A stretch of DNA of 64,000 bases, from contig OZ037863.1 of the NCBI GenBank assembly GCA_964035575.1, positions 412,001 to 476,000 of the forward strand, in the 5' to 3' direction. Position 1 is the stretch's first letter, and each line of letters opens with the position of its first letter. This document shows, piece by piece, positions 47,416 through 57,927 of this stretch. This stretch comes from Rhynchopus sp. YZ270_cl-10 (taxonomy: Eukaryota; Euglenozoa; Diplonemea; Diplonemida; Diplonemidae). The notes beneath the pieces are model-generated. The model made no database searches, had not been told where the DNA came from, and saw nothing but the letters and a program-made list of their open reading frames with translations. The position numbers and the translations under genes were made by a program.

Positions 47416-50130
47416 TCATTCCTGCCTTCGGTATACATCATTTCCTCCTTCTGCGATCTTTTCTATGAAACCCCTTTTTTGCAAAAACTTTAATGTCCGA
47501 ATCGCAACCTGCCCTGCAGACTCTGGTGATGTTAACCCTGCACAGAGCGCCGTGATCTCTGATAATGGAACACCATTTTTCTCTTTGCATAGTCGCAACA
47601 CTGCGATTGCCACGTCTTTGTTCGCGGCCCCTTCGGGAGCATCCACAGTACCGCTGCTAGCACCTCCTTTACCCTTACCTCCATCCTCCACATCAAATAA
47701 ATACAGCTTTTCCGTTAAAGTGTCCAGATGTGGCGAAAGAGAGTATCTGTCATCTGCGTACTGCAAAAACGGAAATGGTTTATTTTCCAAAAATGCGACC
47801 GCCTTTTTTAGAAGAGGCACTGGCATATCAGGTACCATTGCAGCAATTTCATCAAGAGTGAGATGAGCGTTCGAAGATGTGCTGAAACAGAGGAGAACGG
47901 AGGCTGGGCAAGGGGGAAGGGAAAACTCTGCCTTCGATACTGTGTCGTAGAGAACAAAGCGAGCGTAGTCCATGCACCATGTGACCTTCCTTTTTATCTT
48001 CTTCTTCGGTCCGGATCGCTCTTCCTCTAATGCAATGTGTTTAAGTAAAATCTCTGGCGCTGTGTTTTTATCAACATCCTGAGGATTGAGCAGCTTCTCA
48101 AATAGATCGGTTTGCTCTTTAAAAGAGTCGCGGAAAGGGTTGGGAAAATATGAGAGAAGCGGTTCTGGGGTCAATACTGGCCAGATCTTTGCGGAAAGGG
48201 GTAAGGGAGCAAAATGAGGTTGCGGAAGATCTGCGGACATTGCTTTGTATTGATTACGAAGGTTTATCGCATTTGTCATATCCCGTGTCATGGAGGTGGC
48301 GGGGGACAACTGTTTGCAGAATGTTGCGTCAGATGCAACGTCATGCAATGCAGTCAATGAGGTAAGAAGCTCTTCCTCTGCCGTCGCTAAGGTACGCCCT
48401 TGGAGGAGTCTCGCCTGCGTTGCTGCACAAAGCTGCGAGGTAAACCTCGCCTTTCCTGACGCATCCAGGAAACGAAGCATGCCATGCAAACGGGCGCAGA
48501 AGGTTGTGAGCGGGATGAACACTCCTCCTCCACCTCCACCTCCACCTCCACCGCCCTCCCACAACCCCGAATGCTGTACATAATAGTCAAGACTCCTCAA
48601 CGCTTCTGAGACCAAACGCGGACCGCACCGTGCAAATACCTTTTCAAAACAGAGTGCCAATGCGCGATTGTGAACCTCTTGGGTTGAAGAGAGGGAAACT
48701 GCTTCGGTCGTGGTATTCCAATCACAACGCAACCGGTCCGTTAAATGCGACATTGCCACAAAAATGTTACCGCTTTTTAACGCAATCTCAGAAGACCGTG
48801 CGATTGCTGCTGCTACAGCACGCTCTACCACAATACGCCCTTCTCTACTGTCAGGAAGAATCAAACAGGTTGCTAGCTGTACATAAGGACTGTCTTTGAT
48901 AGATGACGATGCTTGAGCACATAAGCACACCACAAGAAGGCTCTGCAAACACCTAAAAGACGGCAGCACTACAGGACGTTCCAGCAACTGATCGCACTCT
49001 GCGGGGTTCAAAAGAAACTCTTTAAGCACCTTGAGGTGAAAGAAGGTGTTCGTATTGGCAACCTTCAGGGTCTTCGTGAGGGATCGTGTAAAAGCTCGAA
49101 AAAGGGTGTTCTCTCTGGGACCAAACCCCTTCTCAGCGTTGGTTGCAAACAGCACAGAAAATATTTTGTTTAGATGGAGAAATTGCAGTGACCTACAGGC
49201 CCCTACACAGAGCTCTGATTTGTTCCGGTATGCTTCTGACTTTGTAATGTCTCCACAGGCTAACTCTTTGGCATACTCAGAAAAAAGCTGGGCCTGCGTG
49301 ATAGCACTACTGTAACGCACGCCGCACCACTGCGTCACAAAGCGTTCTAAAGCGTGCTCTATAATAACCCCAATCTGAGTCAACTCATAGGAAACAGATT
49401 CAAAGGGAAACTCACCATCCTTGCATGGACCTACAGTGTGACCGAGGACACACCATTCACTGAAATATGTCATAAAAGAGCGAATCGAGCGGATTTCCTC
49501 ATTTTTGGATTGATCTTCAACCATTTTATGCATAGCAGCAGCGTCTGCAGAAAAGCGGCGAACGATGTCTTCTGTAGAAAGCACTGTGTTTCCAGAGAAA
49601 ATCTCTTTTAGTGCATCTGCAGTGTCTCCGTGGGTGTACCAACGATTTGACCCTCCTTTGCTTTCCGCTGCGAGCAAAATTTTAGAAGCTTCGGCGACAA
49701 GGGAGTCTATGAGGTGGGGCAACTCTGTGGCGTCTTTCCCTTCCCCTTTCTTTTTCCCTTTCCCTCCAAAGAAATATTGGTAAAATGCGTCATTACAATG
49801 AACCTCTATGAAATCGGGGCAATCAAATTCAAGTTGTTTGAGGCCAGGAGATAGGCGGTTTGCTGCACTCCTAGAAAGCTTCCGACAGGCTATAAAAGCA
49901 TCCAATTCTGCCCCATCACCACCAGGATAGATGCGGTCCATCAAACGGTGCAGTTCTGCTACCACCACAGCCCCCAACTTCTCCCTCAACACCCCGCACG
50001 AAACACCCAAGCACAGTACCCCATCCAATGCGGCTGCACCTTCCATTGTTGCCTTCATCCTCTCCGCTCCTGTCATTGCAGTTTCCGCGTTTGCAATGAC
50101 ATTCCGTACGTAACCCTTCAGAAGCTCCAT
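47416..50130 (-). CDS. Divergent cullin (904 residues)
   Basis: Start set at ATG 50128-50130 (MELLKGYVRN); the longer frame opens with GTG. The N-terminal two thirds are helical, like cullin repeats (NDAFYQYFF, LGHTVGPCKDGEFPFESV). The C-terminal part follows the cullin order: ARLLQGRTLATAEEELLTSL, DMTNAINLRNQYKAMSADLP, SAKIWPVLTPEPLLSYFPNP, KRKVTWCMDYARFVLYD, ASVLLCFSTSSNAHLTLDEI, and a final winged helix with AVLRLCKEKNGVPLSEITAL to RGFIEKIAEGGNDVYR. Lys849 of RLCK aligns with the neddylation lysine of canonical cullins, which argues against APC2. It would scaffold an E3 ubiquitin ligase. A Gly run of 11 near residue 548 is unusual. Subclass cannot be set. Confidence 0.8.
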   Translation of the reverse strand: MELLKGYVRNVIANAETAMTGAERMKATMEGAAALDGVLCLGVSCGVLREKLGAVVVAELHRLMDRIYPGGDGAELDAFIACRKLSRSAANRLSPGLKQLEFDCPDFIEVHCNDAFYQYFFGGKGKKKGEGKDATELPHLIDSLVAEASKILLAAESKGGSNRWYTHGDTADALKEIFSGNTVLSTEDIVRRFSADAAAMHKMVEDQSKNEEIRSIRSFMTYFSEWCVLGHTVGPCKDGEFPFESVSYELTQIGVIIEHALERFVTQWCGVRYSSAITQAQLFSEYAKELACGDITKSEAYRNKSELCVGACRSLQFLHLNKIFSVLFATNAEKGFGPRENTLFRAFTRSLTKTLKVANTNTFFHLKVLKEFLLNPAECDQLLERPVVLPSFRCLQSLLVVCLCAQASSSIKDSPYVQLATCLILPDSREGRIVVERAVAAAIARSSEIALKSGNIFVAMSHLTDRLRCDWNTTTEAVSLSSTQEVHNRALALCFEKVFARCGPRLVSEALRSLDYYVQHSGLWEGGGGGGGGGGGVFIPLTTFCARLHGMLRFLDASGKARFTSQLCAATQARLLQGRTLATAEEELLTSLTALHDVASDATFCKQLSPATSMTRDMTNAINLRNQYKAMSADLPQPHFAPLPLSAKIWPVLTPEPLLSYFPNPFRDSFKEQTDLFEKLLNPQDVDKNTAPEILLKHIALEEERSGPKKKIKRKVTWCMDYARFVLYDTVSKAEFSLPPCPASVLLCFSTSSNAHLTLDEIAAMVPDMPVPLLKKAVAFLENKPFPFLQYADDRYSLSPHLDTLTEKLYLFDVEDGGKGKGGASSGTVDAPEGAANKDVAIAVLRLCKEKNGVPLSEITALCAGLTSPESAGQVAIRTLKFLQKRGFIEKIAEGGNDVYRRQE

Positions 50131-50535
50131 GTTTTGTGTATATCTGAAATAGGAGACGTTCACGTATTGACAGAAGAGAGCGGAGCATCAATGTTGATAT
50201 ATAAAAGTGAGGGCGGGGGGTGTGGGGTTTTGTCAGAAAGTACTTCGGAGGGGGGGGAGGGAAAGCGGGTGTGGGTGAAGGGAGAAACTGTGTGGGTAAC
50301 CAAACAGAAATATCCCGGCACAAAAAATGCAGTAAAAAAATGGCAGGCAGACAACGAGAACGAATCGTTGTGTATAAAGGGCAAAAAAATGGGGGTGCAA
50401 TTGAAAATAGAAACAAAAGGTATCCACTCCCCTCCCCTACCCTCCCCCCCCCCGGAAAAGAAACAACTCTCGCCCCCAAAAAAAAAAAGAAAAGTTTATA
50501 AGATGATCCTAAGCCTCTCGTGCTTAGTCACCTTA

Positions 50536-52109
50536 GGGTAGTGTAACTTTTTCAGCCTGTTACCGTTACCGCCCGCCGGATTTTTCGAAAACCAAAAAAA
50601 TAAAGTTATGTAGAAAGTACCTAGGGAAAAAAGTTATGAAGAGGTTCTATAGGAAAGATGTGGGTGGGGCTGTACAGGGCCCATACCCATAGCACCTCAC
50701 GATCACTTGGTGAGTAGGCAATTTTTCTCGAGAGAAAAGTCGTTTTCCTTCACGAGTGTTTTCTTGTACACTGTACAGTGTACACTGTACAGTGTACACT
50801 GTACACTGTACACTGTACACTGTACACTGTACACTGTACACTGTACACTGTACACTGTACACTGTACACTGTACACTGTACACTGTACACTGTACACTGT
50901 ACACTGTACACTGTACACTGTACACTGTACACTGTACACTGTACACTGTACACTGTACACTGTACACTGTACACTGTACACTGTACACTGTACACTGTAC
51001 ACTGTACACTGTACACTGTACACTGTACACTGTACACTGTACACTGTACACTGTACACTGTACACTGTACACTGTACACTGTACACTGTACACTGTACAC
51101 TGTACACTGTACACTGTACACTGTACACTGTACACTGTACACTGTACACTGTACACTGTACACTGTACACTGTACACTGTACACTGTACACTGTACACTG
51201 TACACTGTACACTGTACACTGTACACTGTACACTGTACACTGTACACTGTACACTGTACACTGTACACTGTACACTGTACACTGTACACTGTACACTGTA
51301 CACTGTACACTGTACACTGTACACTGTACACTGTACACTGTACACTGTACACTGTACACTGTACACTGTACACTGTACACTGTACACTGTACACTGTACA
51401 CTGTACACTGTACACTGTACACTGTACACTGTACACTGTACACTGTACACTGTACACTGTACACTGTACACTGTACACTGTACACTGTACACTGTACACT
51501 GTACACTGTACACTGTACACTGTACACTGTACACTGTACACTGTACACTGTACACTGTACACTGTACACTGTACACTGTACACTGTACACTGTACACTGT
51601 ACACTGTACACTGTACACTGTACACTGTACACTGTACACTGTACACTGTACACTGTACACTGTACACTGTACACTGTACACTGTACACTGTACACTGTAC
51701 ACTGTACACTGTACACTGTACACTGTACACTGTACACTGTACACTGTACACTGTACACTGTACACTGTACACTGTACACTGTACACTGTACACTGTACAC
51801 TGTACACTGTACACTGTACACTACCTATAACTTTCTGGTACCTAGACACCCGGTGTCCAGGAACCTAGGTACCCAGGCAACATGATTATGAGAAGACACA
51901 AAATGCTACACGTAACAGAAAACAAGCTACACGTCACGAAAATAAGGATTTTACTGTGAAGAAAACTCTGGAAAAATGTAAGAAAATCTCTTCATAACTT
52001 TTTTCCCCCTGGTAAAACTTTTTTTTCTTCATAACTTTTTTTCTCCGCCGCCCGCCGGATTTTTCGAACACCAAAATAACGGTAACAGACCGAAAAAGTT
52101 ACACTACCC
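50536..52109. mobile_element. 1574-bp PIF/Harbinger-type element carrying a satellite
   Basis: Ends are ~33-bp inverted repeats beginning GGGTAGTGTAACTTTTTC and reaching CTGTTACCGTTA with two mismatches, flanked by TTA (50533-50535 and 52110-52112). CCGCCCGCCGGATTTTTCGA occurs next to each end in direct orientation. Two thirds of the inside is a TGTACAC array. No transposase. The terminal GGGTAG and TWA duplication are shared with the element at 26060. Confidence 0.85.
50765..51822 (+). repeat. TGTACAC satellite, about 150 copies
   Basis: About 1058 bp of a 7-bp unit; the first ~40 bp alternate CTGTACAGTG and CACTGTACAG and are palindromic. Each unit contains GTAC. Open frames over it are artefacts. 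Confidence 0.97.
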
Positions 52110-52369
52110 TTACAAAAAAAAGTTGAGTTGAAATACAAAGCCCTCTCATGACAGTGTACCTACAAAAGGTTACTTGTGTCTCTTCGTGTTGTTAAGTTTC
52201 GTGTTGCGTCGAAGCATCCACACAAAAAATTGTTTTGAGAGGAGATGTCAGAATCCTTTTCTTCTGTCCAGGATTACCCAAAGGTTCAAAAAGGGGGGAA
52301 ATCTTTACAGAACAACATCCCAATCCCTGAGACCGATTCCTCCTCTGGACCCGACCCTTTTTTTCAACT

Positions 52370-52816
52370 TCAGTACCGCCCCAACGGGGGGAGGACCACG
52401 GCGGCCGGTGGTTGTTTGTCTCTGTCCGGAGGTTTGTCTGCGAGGGCTGCTCGCTCTTCGCCTGCGGTTTTGTTATAAAAAGGCGCGCACAGGAGGTCCC
52501 ACTTGGGGAGCGACAGCCCGGGGAGAAGCTCGTGGTTGGTGATCGGTGGTTCACGCCCTCCTCCTCCTCCTCCACCACCTCCTTGGGTTATCTGGCTCCG
52601 CCCGCCTAGGCTGTCAAAGAAGGTTTTCCTCTGTTGCTGCTGTTGGATGCTGTTGCGACCTCGTCTCCCAAGCGCCACCTCAGCAAAGCCCAAAGTATGA
52701 AAACGGAACTTCGGGTTCTTCTCCTCCGCCTCCACCACTGCAGGTGACGGTGAGATGACTGGAGGAGCTGGCTGCTTTCCCTTTTGTCTTGCGTGCTTGC
52801 GTTTTGATTCGCTCAT
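52370..52816 (-). CDS. Small hypothetical protein (148 residues)
   Basis: ATG 52814-52816 follows a long pyrimidine tract on the minus strand (CCCTCTTTTCTTTCTCC, then TTCTTAACACTCTTCA), a strong trans-splice context. The protein is polar, with a basic start (MSESKRKHARQKGKQ), a Gln run, a Gly run and KTFFDSLGGRSQITQG. No domain recognised. Acceptable as a gene mainly because of its upstream tract. Confidence 0.5.
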   Translation of the reverse strand: MSESKRKHARQKGKQPAPPVISPSPAVVEAEEKNPKFRFHTLGFAEVALGRRGRNSIQQQQQRKTFFDSLGGRSQITQGGGGGGGGGREPPITNHELLPGLSLPKWDLLCAPFYNKTAGEERAALADKPPDRDKQPPAAVVLPPLGRY

Positions 52817-53706
52817 TGAAGAGTGTTAAGAAGGGAAAGAAAGGAGAAAGAAAAGAGGGAAAAGGTTTACTTCAGACCTAAGCCTCTCGTGTGGTCACCT
52901 AAAAGAGCGGATAATTTTTTTTTGTAAAAATCTCAAAAATAAAGGAGAAAAGAAGAGAAGGCAGCTATTTGGACATCAAAAAAAGACAAAAACAATGTGG
53001 GGGAGGAATGATGAAAAAAAATCGCTCTTCTTTGTGTAAATGTGCTGTGTTTGTGGGATTTTTCAGGGGGGTGAGTGGGGGAATAAGGGTTGGGTAATGG
53101 GTTCGCGGGGTGGAGGGGAAAGAGAGAGAGAGAGAGAGAGAGAGAAATGGTGTTGTAAAGGGAGGGGGGGGCAAATGGGGAATTCGTTGTTACTGTGTGT
53201 CAGAGATGACTGGTTACTTTTGTTTTTTGTTTTTTGTTTTGTTTTATTGTATGGACAATCGCCCACAAAGATACGTTCTGTGCTCAATGTCACCCAAAGG
53301 TTTAAAAAAAAAAAATGCCTCATATTGCTTTTTGTCGTTCCCTTCAGGGTGTCATAACTTATTAATTTGCTTCATTTTAATATGGCATGGGTCTCTGCTG
53401 TTCACATAAATATCGCTTAAGGGGTACATTAATGAAAAGTTGAAAGTGCAAAAACGCCTCACCGTTCCTCGGCGGACGCAGGCACCTGGTTCTCCGCGGG
53501 TTATCAAACCCCCCAGAGAGCATTAAATGGTACAGACGGTATTGACCACTTGGCGTATCCCAACCAAAAATTGCCATCAACTCACTACTTACATTCCCTA
53601 CTGTATTTTCCACCCAATCCCCAAACCAGGGGTTAAGTTAGGGCGGGTTTCTGGGTTTTCAAAACCCGGTTTTCGGGTTTTCGGGTTTTTCAAAAAAGGG
53701 CAAATT
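52817..53706. other. Intergenic region
   Basis: 52873-52900 holds CCTAAGCCTCTCGTG, also seen at 50510 and 26778. A GA run is at 53121-53145. 53440-53520 carries a repeat (GTGCAAAAACGCCTCACCG then CCGCGGGTTATCAAACCCC) found again at 60503-60570 and in part at 59735. No gene. Confidence 0.6.
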
Positions 53707-53830
53707 GCGATAACACGTATACTTTTTGTTTCCATTTGCGATAACACGTACACAAAAAGTATACGTGTTATCGCGAAAAAGTGTACGTGTTATCGCGAAA
53801 AGTGGTCAAAAAAAGTATACGTGTTATCGC
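53707..53830. promoter_or_regulatory. Five iteron-like 16-mers in opposing orientation
   Basis: GCGATAACACGTAYAC occurs on the plus strand at 53707-53722 and 53738-53753 and on the minus strand at 53759-53774, 53781-53796 and 53815-53830. Clustered inverted copies of a 16-mer next to a satellite look like binding sites of a protein; function unknown. Confidence 0.5.
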
Positions 53831-53994
53831 GAACAAAAATGTACGTGTTTTCTTCTTCTAAGGTGCTCGCTCTCCATACCTGGACCCTCGATTTTTTTTT
53901 TTTTTGGGCCCCAAAAAAGGGCTAATTTCGACGATTTGAGGCCATTAAAAGCAAAATTTGGCACTTTTGAGCATCTGTGGGGGTCTAAAACGAG

Positions 53995-54993
53995 GTACAC
54001 GTACACGTACACGTACACGTACACGTACACGTACACGTACACGTACACGTACACGTACACGTACACGTACACGTACACGTACACGTACACGTACACGTAC
54101 ACGTACACGTACACGTACACGTACACGTACACGTACACGTACACGTACACGTACACGTACACGTACACGTACACGTACACGTACACGTACACGTACACGT
54201 ACACGTACACGTACACGTACACGTACACGTACACGTACACGTACACGTACACGTACACGTACACGTACACGTACACGTACACGTACACGTACACGTACAC
54301 GTACACGTACACGTACACGTACACGTACACGTACACGTACACGTACACGTACACGTACACGTACACGTACACGTACACGTACACGTACACGTACACGTAC
54401 ACGTACACGTACACGTACACGTACACGTACACGTACACGTACACGTACACGTACACGTACACGTACACGTACACGTACACGTACACGTACACGTACACGT
54501 ACACGTACACGTACACGTACACGTACACGTACACGTACACGTACACGTACACGTACACGTACACGTACACGTACACGTACACGTACACGTACACGTACAC
54601 GTACACGTACACGTACACGTACACGTACACGTACACGTACACGTACACGTACACGTACACGTACACGTACACGTACACGTACACGTACACGTACACGTAC
54701 ACGTACACGTACACGTACACGTACACGTACACGTACACGTACACGTACACGTACACGTACACGTACACGTACACGTACACGTACACGTACACGTACACGT
54801 ACACGTACACGTACACGTACACGTACACGTACACGTACACGTACACGTACACGTACACGTACACGTACACGTACACGTACACGTACACGTACACGTACAC
54901 GTACACGTACACGTACACGTACACGTACACGTACACGTACACGTACACGTACACGTACACGTACACGTACACGTACACGTACACGTACACGTA
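53995..54993 (+). repeat. GTACAC satellite, about 166 copies
   Basis: 999 bp of a perfect hexamer starting after CTAAAACGAG and ending at GTAGGGTGGG. GTAC in every unit. Long Tyr-Thr and Arg-Thr frames over it are artefacts. Confidence 0.97.
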
Positions 54994-55745
54994 GGGTGGG
55001 AACACTTAGTCAGTCACTGCTATAGCCATTAACCCAGGGAGCATAGCTAGTGCAAGAAATTCGACTTCGGGACCCGGAAAGTCTGTCCTCTGCTTGCGGA
55101 GGACTGGACACAATAAAATATTGCGTTCCCCCAGAAAACCAGTTTTTGTCACAGTAATTTTTGCCCAGGGCATGCTCTTGAAGCATGGCGGCTTGGTGTG
55201 AGAAGGGGCAGTGTATTGTTTTGTTCTAGATTTCGACGGTTGTTAGAACGAGTCAAGTGGATGCTTATCTAAACACTGACTTTAGTACAGACCCGAGAGA
55301 TCACACATGACTTTGAGGAAAGAACAAAGCAATGCATCTGTACCCGCACGCCAGGTTGTAGTTACTTCAGAATTTTCTTAAGTTTGCATGAACGAGGAGG
55401 GGACGAATCATTCTTCGGGAACGTGCAGTATACCATGGAATGAGGGTTCTCAAAAAAACCACGTGGGGGCTGAATTCATATCCCTTAGAATTGCGAATTC
55501 AGCCTTTGCAGAAGGTACGTCTTACTTGTACTTGTACTTGTACTTGTATGCCGTGTCACCCTTCTCAACCTCACCGGTTCACAACGTTCGAATAATAGTA
55601 GACAGTGGTAACCCTTCTCGATTGTGCAAACTTAAGAATTTTCTGCTGTAACTTACCAAAATCGATTTTCTCACCCCAAACACCCGCAACACCCCACCTG
55701 CTACTTCGGTAGCCTGTGTTGTTGGGAGTTGGTTCTCATGTTGAT
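54994..55745. other. Intergenic region without a gene
   Basis: Contains a short TTGTAC hexamer array (about four copies, 55525-55550) and a GAATTC-bounded inverted repeat at 55471-55501. Nothing else recognised. Confidence 0.6.
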
Positions 55746-56268
55746 CCCCAGTGTCTTGCACTGCTTCTTCTGAGCCCAACGCTGTTTGGCCTGTCGACGT
55801 AATAAATACGAAGACAGGGGGGCGGTGCCAACAATTTTCCAATGATGTAACGTTTATCTGATTGATTTATCGTTTGATATACCTTGTGTCCTACTTTACC
55901 TGCACACCTAAGGTTATTGAACGGTACTTTCAAGCGATACTTCGTTATGTCAGTGGGTACTGGGTACTGGGTACTGGGTACTGGGTACTGGGTACTGGGT
56001 ACTGGGTACTGGGTACTGGGTACTGGGTACTGGGTACTGGGTACTGGGTACTGGGTACTGGGTACTGGGTACTGGGTACTGGGTACTGGGTACTGGGTAC
56101 TGGGTACTGGGTACTGGGTACTGGGTACTGGGTACTGGGTACTGGAAAACACGTACGTTTTTGTTCGCGATAACACGTACACTTTTTCGCGATAACACGT
56201 ATACTTTTTGTGTACGTGTTATCGCAAATCGAAAAAAAAAGTATACGTGTTATCGCAATTTACCCTTC
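55746..56268 (+). repeat. Dispersed repeat E, copy 2, with expanded array
   Basis: Matches 5357-5649 plus 6140-6155. Here the central spot has become a 27-copy GGGTACT array (55955-56145), followed by four iteron-like 16-mers: plus at 56167-56182 and 56189-56204, minus at 56210-56225 and 56241-56256. Confidence 0.88.
55955..56145 (+). repeat. GGGTACT satellite, about 27 copies
   Basis: Perfect 7-bp tandem array of 191 bp inside repeat E copy 2. Each unit contains GTAC. Confidence 0.97.
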
Positions 56269-56576
56269 AAAAAAAAAAAAAAAAAAATGGAATCTGAAAA
56301 AAAAAAAAAAAAATCCAAATTTTTGGGTGGTGTAGGCTGGGAAGGTGGGGTAGGGGTGGGGGCGGAGCCCCCACCCCACCCTCTAAGAAAAAAAATATCC
56401 TCCCGACCCAAACAAACCCCCCCACGCAGTCAGGCCAGGGAGCCACGTAACAAGGCTCGACTGCCACATAGTGGGGGGAGATCTGTGCAGCCTGTATATT
56501 CCCCCCGATTTTCGTGGTAAATGGGGAGGCGCTTCCGTTTAACGGCAACCCACAAGAGTAGAACAACAACCAAACT

Positions 56577-56774
56577 TTTGAGAAACAGACGCCAATGAGA
56601 CCTAGAGTCTCTCTTCTTACTTGTGTGCTACAGACAAACATGACAACGCTAACCACGACTGCCACGGCAGAGCGGGGTCCCTAACGGTTCACTGGGGGGG
56701 ATCCACATAGATAAAGAAAACAAAAAATACGAAAGCAAGGAAGAAAACCAGTAAAAAAAAAAAAAAAAAAAAAA
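56577..56774 (+). mobile_element. SINE-like retroposon, uninterrupted copy
   Basis: Begins TTTGAGAAACAGACGCC and ends GAAAACCAGT plus about 22 A. Same family as 39788-38549 on the opposite strand, about 97% alike by eye over ~180 bp. Target duplication not identified. Confidence 0.8.
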
Positions 56775-57927
56775 CCCCCCGTCAGAACTGGGAATTATTC
56801 ATATGAAGAGGCAACAGGGATCTCTGGCGAGCTTCGGGTTCAGTACTAGTGTTGCGAGAGTGCGGATGAGGCAGGACGTGGGAACTGAGGTCGGTGAGGG
56901 GTACACCAGTCCTGTTCTTCAAATTTATGCTCCAAAATTGTTAGGACAAATCCAAAAATCCCCAGGGTCCCCCCACTTTTTGGTGGGATTTTTGAACTTT
57001 GCCCAAAAATTGCAAAAAAATTTTCCCGCTCGCTACGCTCGCGGAGGTGCACCTTAAAAATTTTCCCGCTCGCTGCGCTCGCGGAGGGAATGGGTTATTT
57101 TTCGCAAAATCCAGAAAAACCGAAAAAAAACCCAGAAAACCCGACTCAGCGAGAAAAAAAAAAAGCTAACTTAACCCCTGCCCCAAACACCCCTCAAAAA
57201 AAAAAAACTCCGGAAAACACAAAAATGGAAAAACACACAATCGAGAGGAGAGGCTTTTTTATGCATGAATGTTTATGTAGAAAGAAGAACGAACCTCTCT
57301 CCTTACGTGTACAACAGAGAGGGGGTGGGGGAGGAGGAGGAACGTTACCTGGGGGGAGGGGGAGGGGAGGGGAGAAGCCTTGTTCAATAAAAATGAAGAA
57401 TTTGAGGGGGGGGTTACAATGTCGCGAAAAAAGATCGGGTCTTTTGTTTGTGCGCTCAAAGCCGGGAAAACAAAAAGGTGAAAAAAATGTGTTAAACTGA
57501 AGTACGGTTGTTGTGGTTAATTGAGTACTCAAAGAAAACAAGCAAGCTTCTGTTTTTTTTCAATCCGTTTTGTTTGCCCTGCAGCGCTGCCTCCAATCTT
57601 TTTAGAATTGACAACAAGCTGTTTTATCAAAAAAGGGGGGGTCCAAAAGGAGAGAGCACACAAGGTGTGGCAGAGAAATTTTAAAACTGTAGTTATTTGA
57701 TGCAGGTACCTCCTACGACTGACCCACTGTACGATACCAGCCATCCGGATGAAAGCACAAAAGTACCCTGCGGACTATACTAAAAAAAAAACCCCCCCCC
57801 TTCCCTGTTCACCTTTTTGTTAGTTACAGTTGTCATTACCCTTCCCCCTCCTCTCCCAAAAAGGGCCTTATTAGGGTGTGAAAATCGGCTTATTTTTTTT
57901 TTTTTTCATTTCTTTTGTCCCATTTTT
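56775..57927. other. Intergenic region with hairpins and dispersed repeat
   Basis: 57024-57085 contains two near-identical hairpin words (CCCGCTCGCTGCGCTCGCGG) 41 bp apart. 57430-57770 repeats 28248-28520 with its halves swapped. No gene. Confidence 0.6.

Noticed and set aside
50131..50163. GTG start giving 11 more residues on the cullin
   Set aside because: Eukaryotic genes rarely start at GTG and a good ATG follows at 50128-50130.
50647..51885. Frames of 350-400 residues of CTLYTVH or QCTVYSV words
   Set aside because: Translation of the TGTACAC satellite in every frame.
53483..53510. tRNA-like arm CCGCGGGTTATCAAACCCC
   Set aside because: The loop does not fit a T-loop and no anticodon or acceptor stem can be built around it; it also recurs as part of an intergenic repeat.
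53726..55025. Long YT, RT and YV repeat frames
   Set aside because: Translation of the GTACAC hexamer.
55736..56198. Frames of GYWVLGT or YPVPSTQ words
   Set aside because: Translation of the GGGTACT array.
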